Positions 1 to 14,900 of a stretch of 64,000 nt of DNA are shown one piece after another. Both the position numbers and the translations under genes were made by a program. Positions within the stretch are counted from its first letter, which is position 1; each line of letters opens with the position of its first letter. Under the pieces are notes generated by a model. That model saw only the letters and a list, made by a program, of their open reading frames with translations. It ran no database searches and was not told the DNA's origin. This DNA is from Prochilodus magdalenae (taxonomy: Eukaryota; Chordata; Actinopteri; Characiformes; Prochilodontidae): the NCBI GenBank assembly GCA_024036415.1, contig JAMWET010000756.1, forward strand, positions 386,001 to 450,000, in the 5' to 3' direction.

Positions 1-3000
1 CTTTCTCTCTCTCTCTGTTGTCACACTACGCACACACTCACACTACCAAAGAAACAGTCCATGGGGCCCCTCTTGTCAGCTTACGCCCCGCTCTCCATTA
101 CGTCCTCAGTGTGAGTGCATGTGTGTGCGTGTTACATTAATGAGCACTCCCTATACAGGTTTAATAAAGACAGACGGATAACAGAAGCGATTCGGTGATT
201 GAGTCTCTCAATTCTCATCAGAATCCTCAGCAAATATTGAGCTACACTGCACCGTCTGCTTTAGCGGAACAGCGGCAAGGAAAAAGAGAATGGCTTATTT
301 GCTGTAGCCCTATAAATGGAGGTAGCCATGTATAAAATATTCCTAAACTGGAGTCAAACAAGGGTCAGTGCTGTTGTCAACCACATTTACAAGGACACTG
401 TAAATAAGTTCTCAGGTAGTCCATGTGTCTGTTACATAAACCTTTAGCTTTAAAGACAGAAACAGACACAAACACAGGTAATCTGACTGATTATTGTGGA
501 TTACCAATGATTAAAATACTGTTTGACCAACCTTTCAACCCAAACATCCCTATAGTCCTGATTTTGGGGGTCTATATACTGTACAAGTCTTTTCACTCAA
601 CATAGGCAGTAAATACTGAATGCTTATATGAATGCTAGTATTCCTCAAATTTACACAGTTGTTGCTTCGCTTCAGTTTACTGCTTGTACAGCAGTGTTAT
701 GTGTTCACAAAATATATCTTGAGCTTTCAATAGCCATTTGAACTGTTGAACTGTGCTTAATGTGTTCTACAACCTCAGCTATTTCCTCTGATGAGTCAAC
801 AAGTCATACCATCATGAATACTCAGCTAGTCAGTGTGTGCTTTGATCTCTTGGCTCAGCTTATTGACCGTTATGGATGCATATAAACAGACCTAGAATTA
901 AAAATAATAATGAATGTAGCATGCTTTTGACCTTGGGCTTTTGGATCCTCTGTACCTCTCCAAGGCCAAACATTTTTTTAAATGTTTCCTGTCCCTGTGT
1001 GGGCGTTATGTCCTTTACCCTTCAATGTGCGTGTTGTTTTCTTCTTTGGATTTTGAGTTAGGAAGCATGTCAGCATGCCATTTTCAACTTATGTCCTTTT
1101 GTTGGTCTATGTGATCTTGAATAGGGAACAGAGGAGCCATCATGAGAACTCATGCCCTGGAGAGATGAAGTGCAACACAGTTTGATGATTTCCCTGCGCT
1201 CACATGCCTAGTAAACTTGGTGATTAACCGATTAAGTTGAATCAGGTGTGCTTTAACAGGGGAATCACCAAGCTGAGTTGGATTTCAGCTTTCTAGGACC
1301 AAACTCGGACACCCTTGATCTAGGACTACAATGGTTTTTTGTTTTTTTTAGAGAAAAGCTTAAAAGCCTAATTTCTCCACTAGTAACACCTAGCCTATTT
1401 TATCACGCTGCCTGGCTTGACTAGCTGCGTTTTTTTTTTTTCAAAAGTCTTCCAGCCTTGTTCACTCTCCTACTCTTTCTTTTGCTTTTTTTTTGAAGTC
1501 TCTTTTGGCTCCTGAATGGACTTAGTGTTTCTAATGGAAATGGTGCATTAAATCAAAGATCAAAGGCAAGCACACAGCAGAGGGGACAGCTGTACAAACA
1601 GAGAGGGAGAGAGAGAGGGAGAGAAAGGGCAGGAGGAATGAAAAGTATGGGGGTTACTAACTGTTGAGGCAAGTATACTGGCTATATTTCATAAAAATGT
1701 TGTGGCTTAGTAAAGTATAAGCCCATCTCTGATATGACCTAACAGTAGGACTTGTACCTGAGTTAATTTACATCACTGCCTTTTGTAATGCCATTAACTG
1801 GACCGGATAACTTTATGCAGGCCTATGGTGGATAAAGGCTGTATGTTTAGTATGTGGTAACATCTTGAAAGAGAGTCCTAACTGGAAAAACACATGTTTG
1901 CATGGTAATTGGTCTGAGAGGTGTCCCAAAGAGAGTGATAATTAGCCTAGCTGCTAATGAGGTACATTACCAGTTACAGCAGACACATACAATGTCTGGA
2001 CAGTATCATTGATATTGTGGACATGTGCTTCGTAAGCGTGCTCCTCATTGCTGTTATCGTACAGAGCTTTTGTCTTCCCTCTAAAGCCTCTTGATCTAGG
2101 CATGAGGATTGGATTGAGTTTAAATCAGTGAACACATCCTTAGCACAGTGCTAGCATCCTGCCTGGCTTCCAGTAAGTTGCTTAGCATTCATGCTATTGA
2201 TTTTCCTATAAGCACTTTAAACCCCTCCAGCAGTCAGGATCAGAAAGAGCTCAATATAACGGGTTGAATCTCAGCACAATCTGCACTTTTAAACTGGGAG
2301 GTTGAGCAATTACCTCTGCATGTGTGCACATGTTACATTATGTGTGCTCAAGTGTATTTAGAGGCATTATACATAAAATAAAAAATAAACCCTCACACCC
2401 AACCACTGCTCACTCCCATAGCTAACAAGACACATTGCAAAACTGTCTTGTTTGAAGTTCAGTCTTGGGAGCAGGGATATAAGGGGTGGGATATATCAAA
2501 TCTAGGTATTAAGTGAGGCCCTGCTGTACGACAACAGATGTTGCAAAATGCCACACAATTAGAATTAAATTAAAACCACTTCTTACTCAAATAGCTTCAG
2601 GGTTGTTTCAGCTCGGGTCTCTTGAGAAGCCTAAGACTTCAGAGAGTGTAGCCTGAAGGTGCTAGCATTGAACAAACCCCTCTAGAAGTAACCCCCTTTA
2701 CTGTGTTGCCTACAGTTTGCTAAAGGGAAATTTGCTGCTGTAGACAGAGAGCTGGGCAAGGAAAGGGACAGACAGGCTGAAAGATTAATTGAAGAGATTT
2801 TAGTGATTCCAAGAAACTTCCCTCATGTAATATTCAGCTTTCAGAGATGCAGGAGGGCAGAAAGCTATTGATCACAGTCAAGTCTTTTTTCCTCCCTCCT
2901 TTATAACCCCCCCTCTCTCTCGCGCTAGCTAGCTAGCTTGTTCTGGGGTGTCATAAAATCATCCATAATTTTAACATCAGCTTTTGTTTTAATGGGATTT

Positions 3001-3186
3001 ATCTTGAGTTAATGTATGTGGGGTGAAGTATTTAGTTCTCTTCTGGTACTTTTTCATATTTTTACAACCTTTTGCAGTTTATAATAAGTCATATATTTAA
3101 AGTGGTTTTCATTTTCCTTTTAACAAGAGTAAGAAAATAAATGACTTAACCCTGCCTTTCCCTCGTTTTTTCTTTGTCTTTTGTAG
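1..3186. other. 5' flank or 5' intron of zfhx3
   Basis: No coding exon could be supported here. The stretch ends in a pyrimidine-rich splice acceptor (TTGTAG, 3181-3186) directly before the first coding exon of zfhx3. It is therefore most likely the 3' part of an intron that separates an upstream noncoding 5' exon from the coding exons, as in mammalian ZFHX3. It contains a MITE-like relic (about 1190-1325), CT/GA-rich tracts near 1600 and 2910, and AT-rich unique sequence. Short open frames at 423-605 and 876-1061 have no recognisable content. Confidence 0.55.
1190..1325. repeat. short MITE-like relic
   Basis: The segment has the feel of a common fish nonautonomous DNA element: an internal 'gaatcaggtgtgctttaaca' type core and an end reading 'aggaccaaactcggacaccc'. 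Similar wording occurs at 57855-58055 and 60005-60126 in this window. The family is not assigned; the resemblance is from memory of repeated fish intergenic sequence. Confidence 0.4.
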
Positions 3187-3222
3187 GTCGGGGTGGGATG
3201 TGTGTGTCCAGTAACTGGGAGG

Positions 3223-5934
3223 ATGGAGTGCTGTGACTCTGTCTCAGATGATGGAGCCTCCGGCCCTTATATAAACCAGCCTTTGGGGTTCTGCAGCCCA
3301 ACTTCCAGCCTACTCCTCCTGCCTAGAGACAAAACATCTCACTTGAGCTCGGCCACCAAGTGTGAACCAGGGTGGAAGGAAGGAACAGAGGCAGAAGACA
3401 AGGGAGAAAAGAGGACTTTGGGAGATGGATTGGACTGTGGCAGTGGTGAAAAGCAGGTTGATGAGTATGCTGTGGGTGAGAAAGGAAGAGAGTTAGGAGT
3501 AGAGTTTGATGATGAGGAGAAGGAGGATGAAGTTGATGAAGTAAAACGACCAATTGAAGAGATCATCTACCAGGCTGATGGTTCTGCTTATGTCCTGGAA
3601 AGCCAGTCTCGGCTGCCATGCAGTGTGGTTCCGTCCTCCTCCCGACCTGCCATTATTAGCACATGCCATTTTTCTTCCTCCCAGAGCTCTGTCTTAAAGA
3701 GCTTCCATGTCTTCCACCTACATCAGTCCAAGAACTTGTGCCATCTGCCTGAAGATATTCTTGCTTTGCTGTCCCGCCAATCCAAAGATAAAGCTCCTGC
3801 AAGGGCAGGTCTTTCTGAAGCAAGGCAGGTGCTGCCTAGAAAAGTCAAACCCATCCTGGTGTGTTTTTTGTGTCGGCTGTCATTTGTCCACGTGCATGCA
3901 TTTAGAGGTCACATTTCACAACAACACAGTGTCACGCTTAGCACAGAGGAACAGCGTCTGCTCTTGCTCCAGCACACTTGTGCTATCTTGCAGCCTGTCG
4001 GCCCCAGCCAGTGGCCACTTCTCAGCTTCCTAGAACCAAAAACTAGCAATGAGCATGCTGTGTCAACCCAGTTAGCAACCACAAACCCAGGGCACAACAC
4101 AGTGGGCATGCCATGTCAGGAGGAGAGGGAGAAGCTCCATATCTCTGAGCCAGGACTCCCTCTCCAGCCCTCTCTACCCAGAGCTCCCCTTCCTACCTCA
4201 GCGCTGAGCCCTGCCAAAGACCCTTCAACCCTGGGCAGAGAGGGCACACAGAGGAACAACGATGGCGATGGAAGTCCCAGAGAAGGAGAGGAGAGTTTGT
4301 GTTCAGAGGTTTGCACTGCAAAGGACGGTGTGAGCAGTATTAGCAGTGGCAGACAAGAGCATGTTAGTGAAAAGGCTCTTTCAAACCAAAGCATTCCCAA
4401 ATCTCCCAACTCTGTCACCATAGCAACCAGCTTTATGAACAACACCAAATCTCTTACAGACTCTGAGTTAGAGTGTGGAACAAGCTTTAACTGCCACGGC
4501 CCTGCTCCAGTCTCCCCTAATGTGCAAACCACACCCACAGCCTCTACTCCAAAAAAACAAGAAAGTGCGAAGGGAACAGAACCAAACAACCTGTCAGAAA
4601 ATGGCAGCACCATGGCAAAAGAACCAAATGGCAGGCTGTGCGATGACAACAAGCTGGCCTATTCTGACCTACCCAGTAGTCATAGCAATTCTCAGTCACC
4701 TGCTCTCAGCCCACCTGTAACCCAACATCCTTTACCTGAGGATGCCCAGGCAGACGTTGGGTCCAAAGGAAGTTTGTTGACTGGGATCGATGGGGGTTTT
4801 GTTGCTGGACGGGATGGTGTCCAAGGATCGTCTTACTCTTTTGGGGCTCAAGTAACTATGACACATTCACGAAACTCCTGCAAGACACTGAAGTGCCCCA
4901 AATGCAACTGGCACTACAAGTACCAGCAGACTCTAGAGGCCCATATGAAGGAGAAGCACCCAGACTCTGAGGATGGACAGTGCCCTTATTGCAGCAGTGG
5001 GCAGAGCCATCCACGCCTGGCTCGGGGGGAGACATACACCTGTGGGTACAAGCCATTTCGTTGCCAGGTCTGCCAGTATTCCACCACCACCAAAGGCAAC
5101 CTGAGCATCCACATGCAGTCAGATAAACACCTCAACAATATGCAGAATTTACAGACACAGACACGTCCACATGCCCCAACATCCCAGACAAGTCCTTTGT
5201 CTCACACGTCCCCCATCCAAGCCACCTCCCCTTCCCCATCTAAACTACAGGGGCGTGCATCATGGCGATGTGAAGTGTGTGACTATGAAACCAATGTAGC
5301 GCGGAACCTTCGCATACACATGACCAGCGAGAAACACACACATAACATGCTCCTATTGCAGCAGAACCTGGCACACATGCAGCGCCAGCGTCGGCACAAT
5401 GCCACTGAGCTTTACCGTTACTGCCAAGGCCAGAGTAAGCTGCCTGACCCCAATGTGGTACTGCCACCTGGTGAGGTCTTGCAAGAAGCACCCCAGAAGC
5501 AGGAAGAAGGGGATCCTCCAGAAGGGCTGTTTGAATGTGCGCTATGTGGTCATTTCTCTTCAGATAGCTTGGAGGCTCTCAGTCAGCACCTGACTGTACA
5601 GCGCTCACTGCCCGATGGTGATTGGAGGAGCACAACCGGTGATGCCCATCATTGCCAGCTTTGCCATTATGCCACTCCCCTGCGGGCCAACTTCCAGCTG
5701 CACTGCCAGACAGACAAGCATCTGCAGCGCTACCAGCTAGCAGCACACCTGCGAGAAGCCAACAGTAACCACGGAAACTCAGAGGAAGAGGAGGAGTGGC
5801 TACTCAGGTGTGTTGCTGCTGGTATACAAGTGCAGCTACGATGTAATGCATGCAACTACGAAGCCAACAGTTTGGAGAAACTAAAACTACACACGGTTAG
5901 CTCCAGACATGAGGCCAGCTTGAGACTGTACAAG
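3223..5934 (+). CDS. zfhx3: zfhx3 first coding exon: acidic N-terminus and seven C2H2 fingers
   Basis: Encodes residues 1-904. Order: an acidic stretch (about 85-115) and the conserved [14 protein letters not shown] box; a C2H2 finger near 209-237 (KPILVCFLC); a long Ser/Pro-rich low-complexity linker (about 290-530); fingers near 554 ([20 protein letters not shown]), 609 ([20 protein letters not shown]), 680 ([20 protein letters not shown]), 768 (FECALCGHF), 810 ([20 protein letters not shown]) and 870 ([20 protein letters not shown]). The donor AAG|GTAAGT at 5934 ends the exon in phase 0; the open frame reads 93 nt into the intron by chance. Two fingers I remember in the mammalian protein are not recognisable: one in the first 100 residues, and one just before the 554 finger, where only 'TMTHSRNSC' remains without its Cys pair. 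Confidence 0.93.
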
Positions 5935-8900
5935 GTAAGTTCAGTTGATGACCTTTGTCTGACGTTGTGTATTTGTGCTGATAATAATATCTATAAGATA
6001 GTAATATCTTATGCACCATGTATTTAATATTTTACCAAGTTTTATAATTAAGAATAAATAAAGTTTTCTTTTGTTGATTGTTGTCATTTTAATACATCTC
6101 AGAAAGTAAACATTAAATATTCACACCGACAAGGTAGCAGGATTTAGTTACTACTTGTTGGCTCACACTTGAGTAATAGATGGATACATCCACAGCTTAG
6201 ATGACTTTGTTGATTTACATTGCTGCCCCTACTAGCCATTACAAACTAAACTTCAGCTCCCAGTTCTCAGAGAGACAGTGCACCACAGAGAATGTTTTTG
6301 TGTGTGCTTGTCAGATCTGTCTCCCAGTTCTAACCCACCTCCTTCATTCTACTGCTTAATGGGGATGGGCACTTCAGTCAAATTTGGAATTCAAAAGCCA
6401 TTAATTTGAAAAACATAAAAAACCTTGTGCGCTTAGGGCTACAGGCTGCTGCATCCACTCTGCATCTTATTATTACTGCTCTATGCAAAATCAGACCACA
6501 AATCCATAGTAGATTCCTTGACTTAATTTACACTCTTGTAGACTAGCCTAACCACGTTGAGACTTATTCCACCTCATCCATTTGAGCAAAACAGTGTTTG
6601 TATACCAAAATTCTACCAAAAATCTGTACAGCTGGAGTGTGAAATGAGCTTGAGCATTTGGTGCTATAGCTGCACTTTGTATTATATGGTGCACTACTGT
6701 TCCCGTCTGGTGTGCATTAGACTTTAAATAGCTTCAGTAGTCATACTATAAATTCTGTCTCATTAAATATAACTGATATGAAACTTTGAACAAAATATAC
6801 CCAATTACTTCACTGTTCTCTGGTGGAGCCAGAAGCTCAGACATCTAGTTTTCAAAATATGAGGATGTATACCTATGGATAAAAGCTACACTGCCTACAA
6901 ATTGTAATTTTATTGTTACTTCTATGACTATTCAAAATGTTTACTCCTCCCCAACACATAACCAGTTCAAATTAAATAAATGTTACATTTTGATTTTCAT
7001 TATGTGTTGTAGCTGTAGCGGAGGTTAAGGTCTAGGGAATTGCAAGAATGATCATGGCAACCTGAGGAGGAAACTGCTATCTTGCCCAAAGGCCTCTCTG
7101 GTGTGTTTAGTAATGGAGATTGATTGTATGTTATTTTTTCCCCTCCTGCTAATGTGGCCCATTAGCCCACCACATCTCTAATCAGTTTAGAGTTCAGCAA
7201 AGAAAGTGGACTGGTGTTTCTCATTGTTGGCATGATTGTGTTTTACACACTCAGTGAGCTAATTTCCAATGAATGTCTGATTATAATCCCATCTTACTTG
7301 GTTAACACTGTTGCTAAAATATCAAAAGACACGTAGAGTCCTGTATTAGATTATTAGAAATTATACAGCATTTCCATGTATGCTTACAGATTAAAATATA
7401 TTGCACTTACATCTAAAAGAAAGTGCATTATATTTTATTGTGTAAGTTCATGTGAAAATTATATGAATGTCTAGGACTGTCTGTGTGATACGTTTGCTTG
7501 ATCAATTGTTGTAAGGTCTGTTTTTCCTTTTTTTTATGTTGCCCCGAGTCCCGATTTGGGCTTTAATTGTGTGTTTCAATCAAGCAATGTTTATAAATGC
7601 AGTCATAGCAAATTACTTTTTTCTATTATGCCTTTTTCTGGTTTACATTTTTATGAAAGTGAACTTGGTGAGTCTAAACAATGTAGCACCTTTTATGTAG
7701 TTTGCACCTTTTGTTCCATCTCTGTAGGTTCCTTACAGTACCACTATTTTACGTGCAGGTTCCCAGAGAATGGTGATGCTTTGGTGGTGTCCCTAGGAGA
7801 GCATTTGTAAAGATTTTACTCATTTCTTAATTTCATTCCTCTTTAGTACCTGCAGCAGTACGAAGAAACTGTGGCTGATGGTGGCTGGCTGCACTGTGTG
7901 CTGTGTGATTACTCCACCCAAAACACCCTCAGCCTTGTGCAGCACTCCAATTCGTTAAGTCACCAGAGGGGGGAAGGATTACTAAGACTACAGCGAATCC
8001 AGAAAGGCTTCCAGGATGAAGAGGAGGAGCTTGGTGCCATCTTTAAGATCAGAAACTGTCCTGCACAAGAAAGCGGTAAGAGCAAGAAATGCATGGCCTT
8101 TCAGCGATTTCAGATTTGTTTTCTTGTAGGTCATGTATCTTCATCAGAGCAGAGATTTAAAACACTTTACAGAAACAATAATAAAATGAAACAAGAACTC
8201 TTATCTTTCACTAAGAAATTATTTTATTTTATAATGAGCCATGCTGAGGGCAAATAAAGTAGATCTTGCTGAACAGGCAGTTTTTCAGAATTAGCTATTA
8301 TTTTGTTTTCTGCTCATTTAAATGCTTGTTCCAACACTCTACTCATAATGACAGACTGCTGCTGTTTTCAGATCCCTTTTAGTAATCTGCTGTTATAGTG
8401 AAAATTGTTAAATTAGTAAAACAGTGTGCACAATAAAAGTTTAGAGTTTTAGTAATGGTTTTTAACATGGCCTAAATTAGTGGTATACTATAAACTAAGC
8501 TGACAACATTTGCTATGCTGACCAAGCGTTTAAATGTGTTTTAAGACATCATGTGTAATCACTACTTGTTTCGACAAAAACGTATCAAACATATTTTGGT
8601 TTGTTTCTGTTTTTCTTGGTAAGTCTCCCATGTTGTGCTTGCTGCTGGAGAGTGCAGCTGTAAAAGATGGCAGAACAGTAGAGGGGGAGGGGCTGAAAGG
8701 CAAGCAGAAAAACAGCAAATCTGAAAGAAAAGAGAACAAGAGAGAGGGCGGTTATTTACTCTGGGGTAATTGAGAGAAGCTGGTGGTGGAGTCAATTAGC
8801 ATTTGGTTCAAACCCCAAATCAGCTCAACTAATGACTTAAACAATAGCTCAATCCTTGAACTCGGTCAGAGAGAGAGAATGGGAATGAGAGTGAGAGATT

Positions 8901-11900
8901 TTTGTAGAGAATGGCAGGAATTGATTGTGTTAATTTATCTGCCAATAATCAGGCTTGTTACATCCTCACTGCCCAGAAGGAGGTCTTGCTAGAGGTGGTG
9001 GCCAATCAATGCAGCCGATAAGGGCCTCACCCACTAACGAGCAATGAGTTAATTAATGCCATCCAATTAATCTCTAAAGAGAAGAAGAGAGCCAGAGCAA
9101 TAGAATTTGCTTCATGTCCAGATTCCATAAAAACACACTTTCAGGCTTTCATGTTTCATTTGTGGGTTTTCTCGTTTTGTTCCTATCTTAAAGGAGCAGG
9201 TTGTGTTCTGGTTGGGTATACTGTTTGTTTCAGTTCTGTTTACCTGAACACATGGCTCTGAGATATTACTGTGTTACTCCTATCGTCATTTCCATTACAT
9301 TATGTTGGATAGTGATGGCAAATAACACCTGCCAAACAACATGGGACATATATGGTGGGCTTACCATTCAGGTTTGCTTTACTTTATAGACTTTTATGTG
9401 TAAATATGTAACACTGATCTGTATTTTTATTTGGTAATGTTCCTAAAGAATTGTTGTTAAAATACCATAATAAAGACACTCAGTGTCTGCTGAGGAAAAA
9501 AGTCCAACACAGATGAAAGTGGGGGAAAAAAGCCAAAAAAAAAAAAAAGCTTGAGATTTACCCATCACTCAGGTTCATCTGTGACACTGTGGCTGTTTGA
9601 GCGTGAGACTCCAGCTGAAAGCTAAGACATGTGCTAAGTGACTGGCTGTACTGAGTCTTTTAGTGAAGAGGAGGCTGAATAAACAGTGCTGGAGTGGATC
9701 ACTGTGTCTCAATGGCTCCCTATTGATCTCTGTAGGAACACCAGGGCATTCCCTAATTTATAATCAATAACAGATCAATGCTGCCAAGCATTTGTATACT
9801 GATCTCCGAGCCGAGCAGGAAGTGCTGATGAGGTGTGTGCTGAGAGTGTGTATGGAGTCTGTTAGCGCGTGCAAGTGCATTTTATCACTTCATTATTGGC
9901 CGAGTTGACCTCACTGCCCTGATGTGGATCCATCTGCTCTTTCTTCTTGCGAGATGGAAACGAGGCAGAAGAACTGCACAGCTTTCATTACAAACTCAGT
10001 CATCACATGTTTTATGTTTATTTTACAGGTATAGACAGCATTTTTGTTGTTGGGTTTATGGTTTTTCTCAGTGTTTGTGTAAAACAAATGCTACGCAGAC
10101 ATTGCTTAGTATCCTCATAAAAATTTTCCCTCTCATGAATTTCCCTTTTTCGTGAATATATGAATAAAGCACTATTATAGAGCTGTTATTATTCAGCCAT
10201 TAGTAAAGAAATACCCTGATATTCAGTAACATACCTTTTTTTTATATATAATTGATTAGCATTACGGAGAAATGTAACACATTGTTAATGAAGGGTTACA
10301 CATGGAGAAAAATGATCTATTATCATATTATATATGATATATAATTTTAGTGCATATATAGAATTAGTGTGTATGTATTTGTGTTTTTCCATTTTCTTGC
10401 TACTGACCTCCTTCAAGTGTTTGCTTTGTTTTCTTTGAGTAAAGTGCTTAAGTAAACCAATTACCCAAACCACATGTCACATTTTTGTCCAGACTTTGCA
10501 ACGAGGGTGCACTTGTGTTTTGTGTTCGCGTGAGAGAGAGTATGTGGTGGGTGCAGCGGGGCGTTCATAAGCAGAGCGGATTTGACAGTTTCAGGTTATG
10601 TGTTCTGTGTTTATGGCTGTGTAGGTCTGATAGGAAATCAATAGCATGTCTGTCAGGATAATTGGTGTTCAGCTGGCCTCTCCCTCCTTCTTTCTATTTC
10701 TTTGTCATAATCACCCTCTCTGAGAACCACTAGCAGATACCTCAGCTGTGCTTTGATTGGTCTGTTATGACAGCCCTTATGGCTTTTTGTCTCCTCTGGC
10801 TTCCCCGTCTCTAATCCTCAAACACCTACCCAAATCAGCTCTTCTCTACTCCTCCCTTCCCCCCATGTATGCGAACAATTGCCAGGGAAGCAGAAAGCCA
10901 GAAAGCAAGGGAGAAGGGGACAGGGGGGGAGAGGGAGAGATGCGGGGAGTAGGTAGTGTAAGGAGTGTCTGTGTGTCCTGAGGCACTATGTCTTGTCCTC
11001 TTGCAGCCTGGCCAAGGCTTTTAGATGCTGAAAAAGAACAACAGAGTATCTCTGGGTTCTGGTTTATGTTTCCTCTGGCTGCTCTCTGAGTGTTCACCCA
11101 TTTGCATTTGATGGTTTGTTAGCAAGGCCCACAAAAATCATATACATTTAGACTGATAGTTAAGAACTTGCACAGAGCATGCACACGGTTATTGTTGTCC
11201 AGTTATAGGGGTAGCATCATTTCTTTACATAACGTGTTTATATAAGCCTTTGGTGCTTTCTCTGCTCAAGAAGGCAGAAAATATACTGACAGTGTAAAAC
11301 GGAGTCTTTTTAAAGATGACTTTTAAAAGGCCGCTAAGCCTGTTATGCCATTTTCAAAGCCTTAACCGTTCTTCCAATTTGTGCAGTGAAATGGACTCTG
11401 AGTGAATGACCCTCCTGACCTCTGCAGCATTATCTTCCTCCTGTGACTTTCAAACCCCCGTCGGTCAGATGAAGCACTGCTGACATGGCTGAGCTTTAGC
11501 TTTTCTTTCGCTCCATTTCTCAGTTTTTTTGTCTAGCCTGTCTCCTTTTTAGGAAGAGGGGATATAAAGTGAAAAGCAGAAGCTTGTCTACATTATTTGC
11601 TGTTGTAGCCTGCATGGGTGCTTGAATTGGTAAAGTCTGCCCCTGATAGTGCAGAGTGACCCCTATAGGTTAGAATGTGATTTCACACTTTCGGTACACA
11701 AAGACAAAGGGAGTCAGAAATACTCTTTTTCAAAATGGCATTATTTTCCTAAAAGTGTTTCAAATGAAACATCAAAGTTTGAACAGACAGCTGGAATTGC
11801 ATTACAAATATATGTTCTTGTGTGTACATGTTAAACTGCTGTCAACATTTTCTTTTTTTCTCCCTGATTTCCCCACCCCTTTCTTAGGAGATGTGGATGA

Positions 11901-14900
11901 GATGGAGTCACCCACTGAGATTACTGCTGACCAGGAGGAGCAGACCAAAGTGACAGATAGAGAGGGGGAGAAAATAGGTCAGAAATTCATCTAAGCAGCA
12001 TTTCTTGCACCTTTATTGTGGACTTAGATCTCTTTACAGTACAGAAGATTTTTTGAAATCTGATTATAGGGTGCTTTTAAGTATGGAATATGATGTTCAT
12101 CTTGAAAATGTCTGCATGGTTCTTAGAAACATTAATCCATGACGAAAAGAGACAGAGCGAGCTTTGTGCAAGCCCCAAACGCCCTTTCCCTGCATCTGGA
12201 GACGCTGATGACTCTCTGCCACCAAAGCGGCTACGTGCACAGGAGGATATCTCCTCAGAGCAGGTCAGATTTGGGGGCGAATGACCCTCTGAAATATTTA
12301 TTAAGACTGTACCATGTATGGCTTGGTGACTTTTAGAAATGTATAAATATTATGTTGTCTGACAGGCTTTACCAGGTTCTCTTTCTTTCTCTTGTTCTCT
12401 CTCGCCCTCACTACCTCTCCCCACTCCTCAGGTACGGCAGTGCCCGTTCTGTCGATACTGTCATGCTGATATTGCCCGTCTGAGGAGTCATGTAATGATC
12501 CAGCATGCTGTGCAGCCCACTCTCCGCTGCCCGCTGTGCCAGGACACCCTGCGCAGTGTTGCTTTGTTGCGTACTCACCTCACACACCTGCACAGTGTCA
12601 CTGCAGACTGCACACAGAAACTCATCAACACGGTGAGTCACTGACTACTGCTGCAGCAAGTGTTGACCACCACAAAATCAGCACTAGAGTTGCAAATTAA
12701 CATCAGAGAACTTCTCGCTTTGCAACTACTTAAACTCAGCTTAACCTGACTTTGGCACAGGTGTTGGTGTATACAGCTGTTTAACTGCATTTTCTTGACC
12801 AGTGACTGAAATGCACACCTACAGCAATCTTTCTGGTGGTGGAATCTTTTAAACCTTTTTCATGGGAAGATTCCACAGACCCAGCCTAACTCTCTCTATT
12901 ATAGATCATGTATTCTTAATAAAAAAGTATATCCAAGTCTTTGAGAAATCCAGAGAGATATTTAATTTCTTAGTTTGCATTTCACTTGAATCATTTTACC
13001 CATCTTCTGTAATGAAGTAGAATTATGGATGCAATCACATGGGTATGCAAAAAAGTATTATAATTATTTACATAGTGATGTTTATGCTTAATTTTCTTAT
13101 CTCTGAAAGTATAATTAACCTTTAACCTGAGCCTCATATCCTTTTGTTCTGCTCAGCTAAACCTGTCTATGCAGGTTGACATTGTGTTGTACAGGTCTTG
13201 ATTTAATCATTTTAATCAGCTGTCAACAGTTTTTTATAATAAATGTATAAAGTCTGTAATGTATGGTGTTGTGGTTATGAAATAAGTTTACTAATGTTGC
13301 ATTTTAGTTTAAAAAAAAAAGAATTAGAGGTATTGTGGGTACAGTTATGCTACATTCAATTTGCAATTAAGCAGTTATTCTTATTTATGATGCCATTCCT
13401 TCACTGGAACAGATTTAAGATATAGTAGAATTTCTGTTGCGGTGTATTTTTTGGGCCTAGAATGTTTATCTTTCTATTCCCCAACCTCTCTGTATCACTT
13501 CTCCCCGTTTCCCCTCCACCTCACTTCGTCTGAGACAGGGTGATGAAAATAATTGAGCTTCATTAGTTCTGATCTGGTGCTAGGTGGTTTTCGTTATGAA
13601 CTGTGCTTCCCAATTATGTGCTCTAAATTAAATGTGACCTTGAGAAGGTCTCTGTGCGTGCCTCCTGTCCTCTAATGAAGCACCTTCCTGAAATGATGTG
13701 CTTTGTGATGGAAATGGCAGCCATTTTGTTTTGTGTGACTCTCTACCTCTCTGTGTCTGAATGTCTCACTGCCAGATACTCTCATTTGCTCATTTTAAAA
13801 TGAAGAGGATAGAGAAAAAGGGATCCAGGACTAAGCACATTGTTAGACTTAGGAGGGCTTCCCATCATACTTAACCTATGAACTCTCTTAAGCATTGACT
13901 CCATGACCACAGCACTATTGTTTAAATTTGAAGCATTTTTTCTTCTTTCTCTACAGAATGGCATTATTCTGCAACGTAGGGCTGGGAGATATGTCAAATA
14001 TTTTATTGTTATGATACTTAAAGGCATTTTCACGATACGATACGCGATATTTGCTTTTTCTTAGATTTAGCAAGTTATAACAGACAAAATAAAGCATGCA
14101 GTTCCACATGTAAAAAATATGCTAAATTAATCATTAAAATAATAAACATACTGAATAATAATGTTTTGGTTTAACTTAGTAGTGAGTTAATAGTCAGTTT
14201 AAATTTTTATAAGCTGTGTTGCATTAAATTCACTTCAACAGACCTTAATGTGCTTACTTTGTAATTAAACATGTAATTACTCAGTACTCACGATATCCAC
14301 AATATACTCAGAAGACATAATTAATAAGGATAATGCTAAAAATTGTCATATGACCCACCCCCAATTCCAAGTTATAAACTAAACACAACTGTGAAATGAC
14401 GGAACAGGGTTTTGTGGTTTAATCAGCCTGAGTCAACCATGTGTTTTTGTCCCCCTCATTCATTCCCAGGTTATTGCTTCAGATGTCTTGCCAGAGAAGA
14501 TGTTCCTGACAGTACAAGAATCTAGTACCCCTCAGACAAAGACAGATTCCAGCTATAATGAAACAAAAAGAAATGACGGTAGGTATAACCTTAGTCAGTA
14601 CTCCAGCATTCAAGAAAAAAAACAATGCAGTCTGATTATTATCTTTGGGCTGGTAAATAATAATTTAAACAGGTGCCAATTTTTCTGTTTTTTTCTTTAG
14701 TTTTTATTCTTTCCATTCCTGTCACATAATTTAATTTATATACAAATTATAGAAATGACAATTTTTGCATATATTTTTCGTTTTCATTTTAGCTCATCTG
14801 TTTATTCCATAATGCATAATTTCCATATGTTGATATTATTTTTATAGTAAGTTCTTATTTACTGGTTAATAAAAGTAAACTTTGACTAAATTTAATATGA

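Noticed and set aside
4116..4652. 178-codon minus-strand open frame
   Set aside because: It lies wholly antisense to the zfhx3 first coding exon in a Ser/Pro-rich linker; a shadow of the real gene.
5935..6027. Extension of the zfhx3 first-exon frame past 5934
   Set aside because: A perfect GTAAGT donor at 5935, and the next exon continuing the conserved protein, show this is intron read-through.
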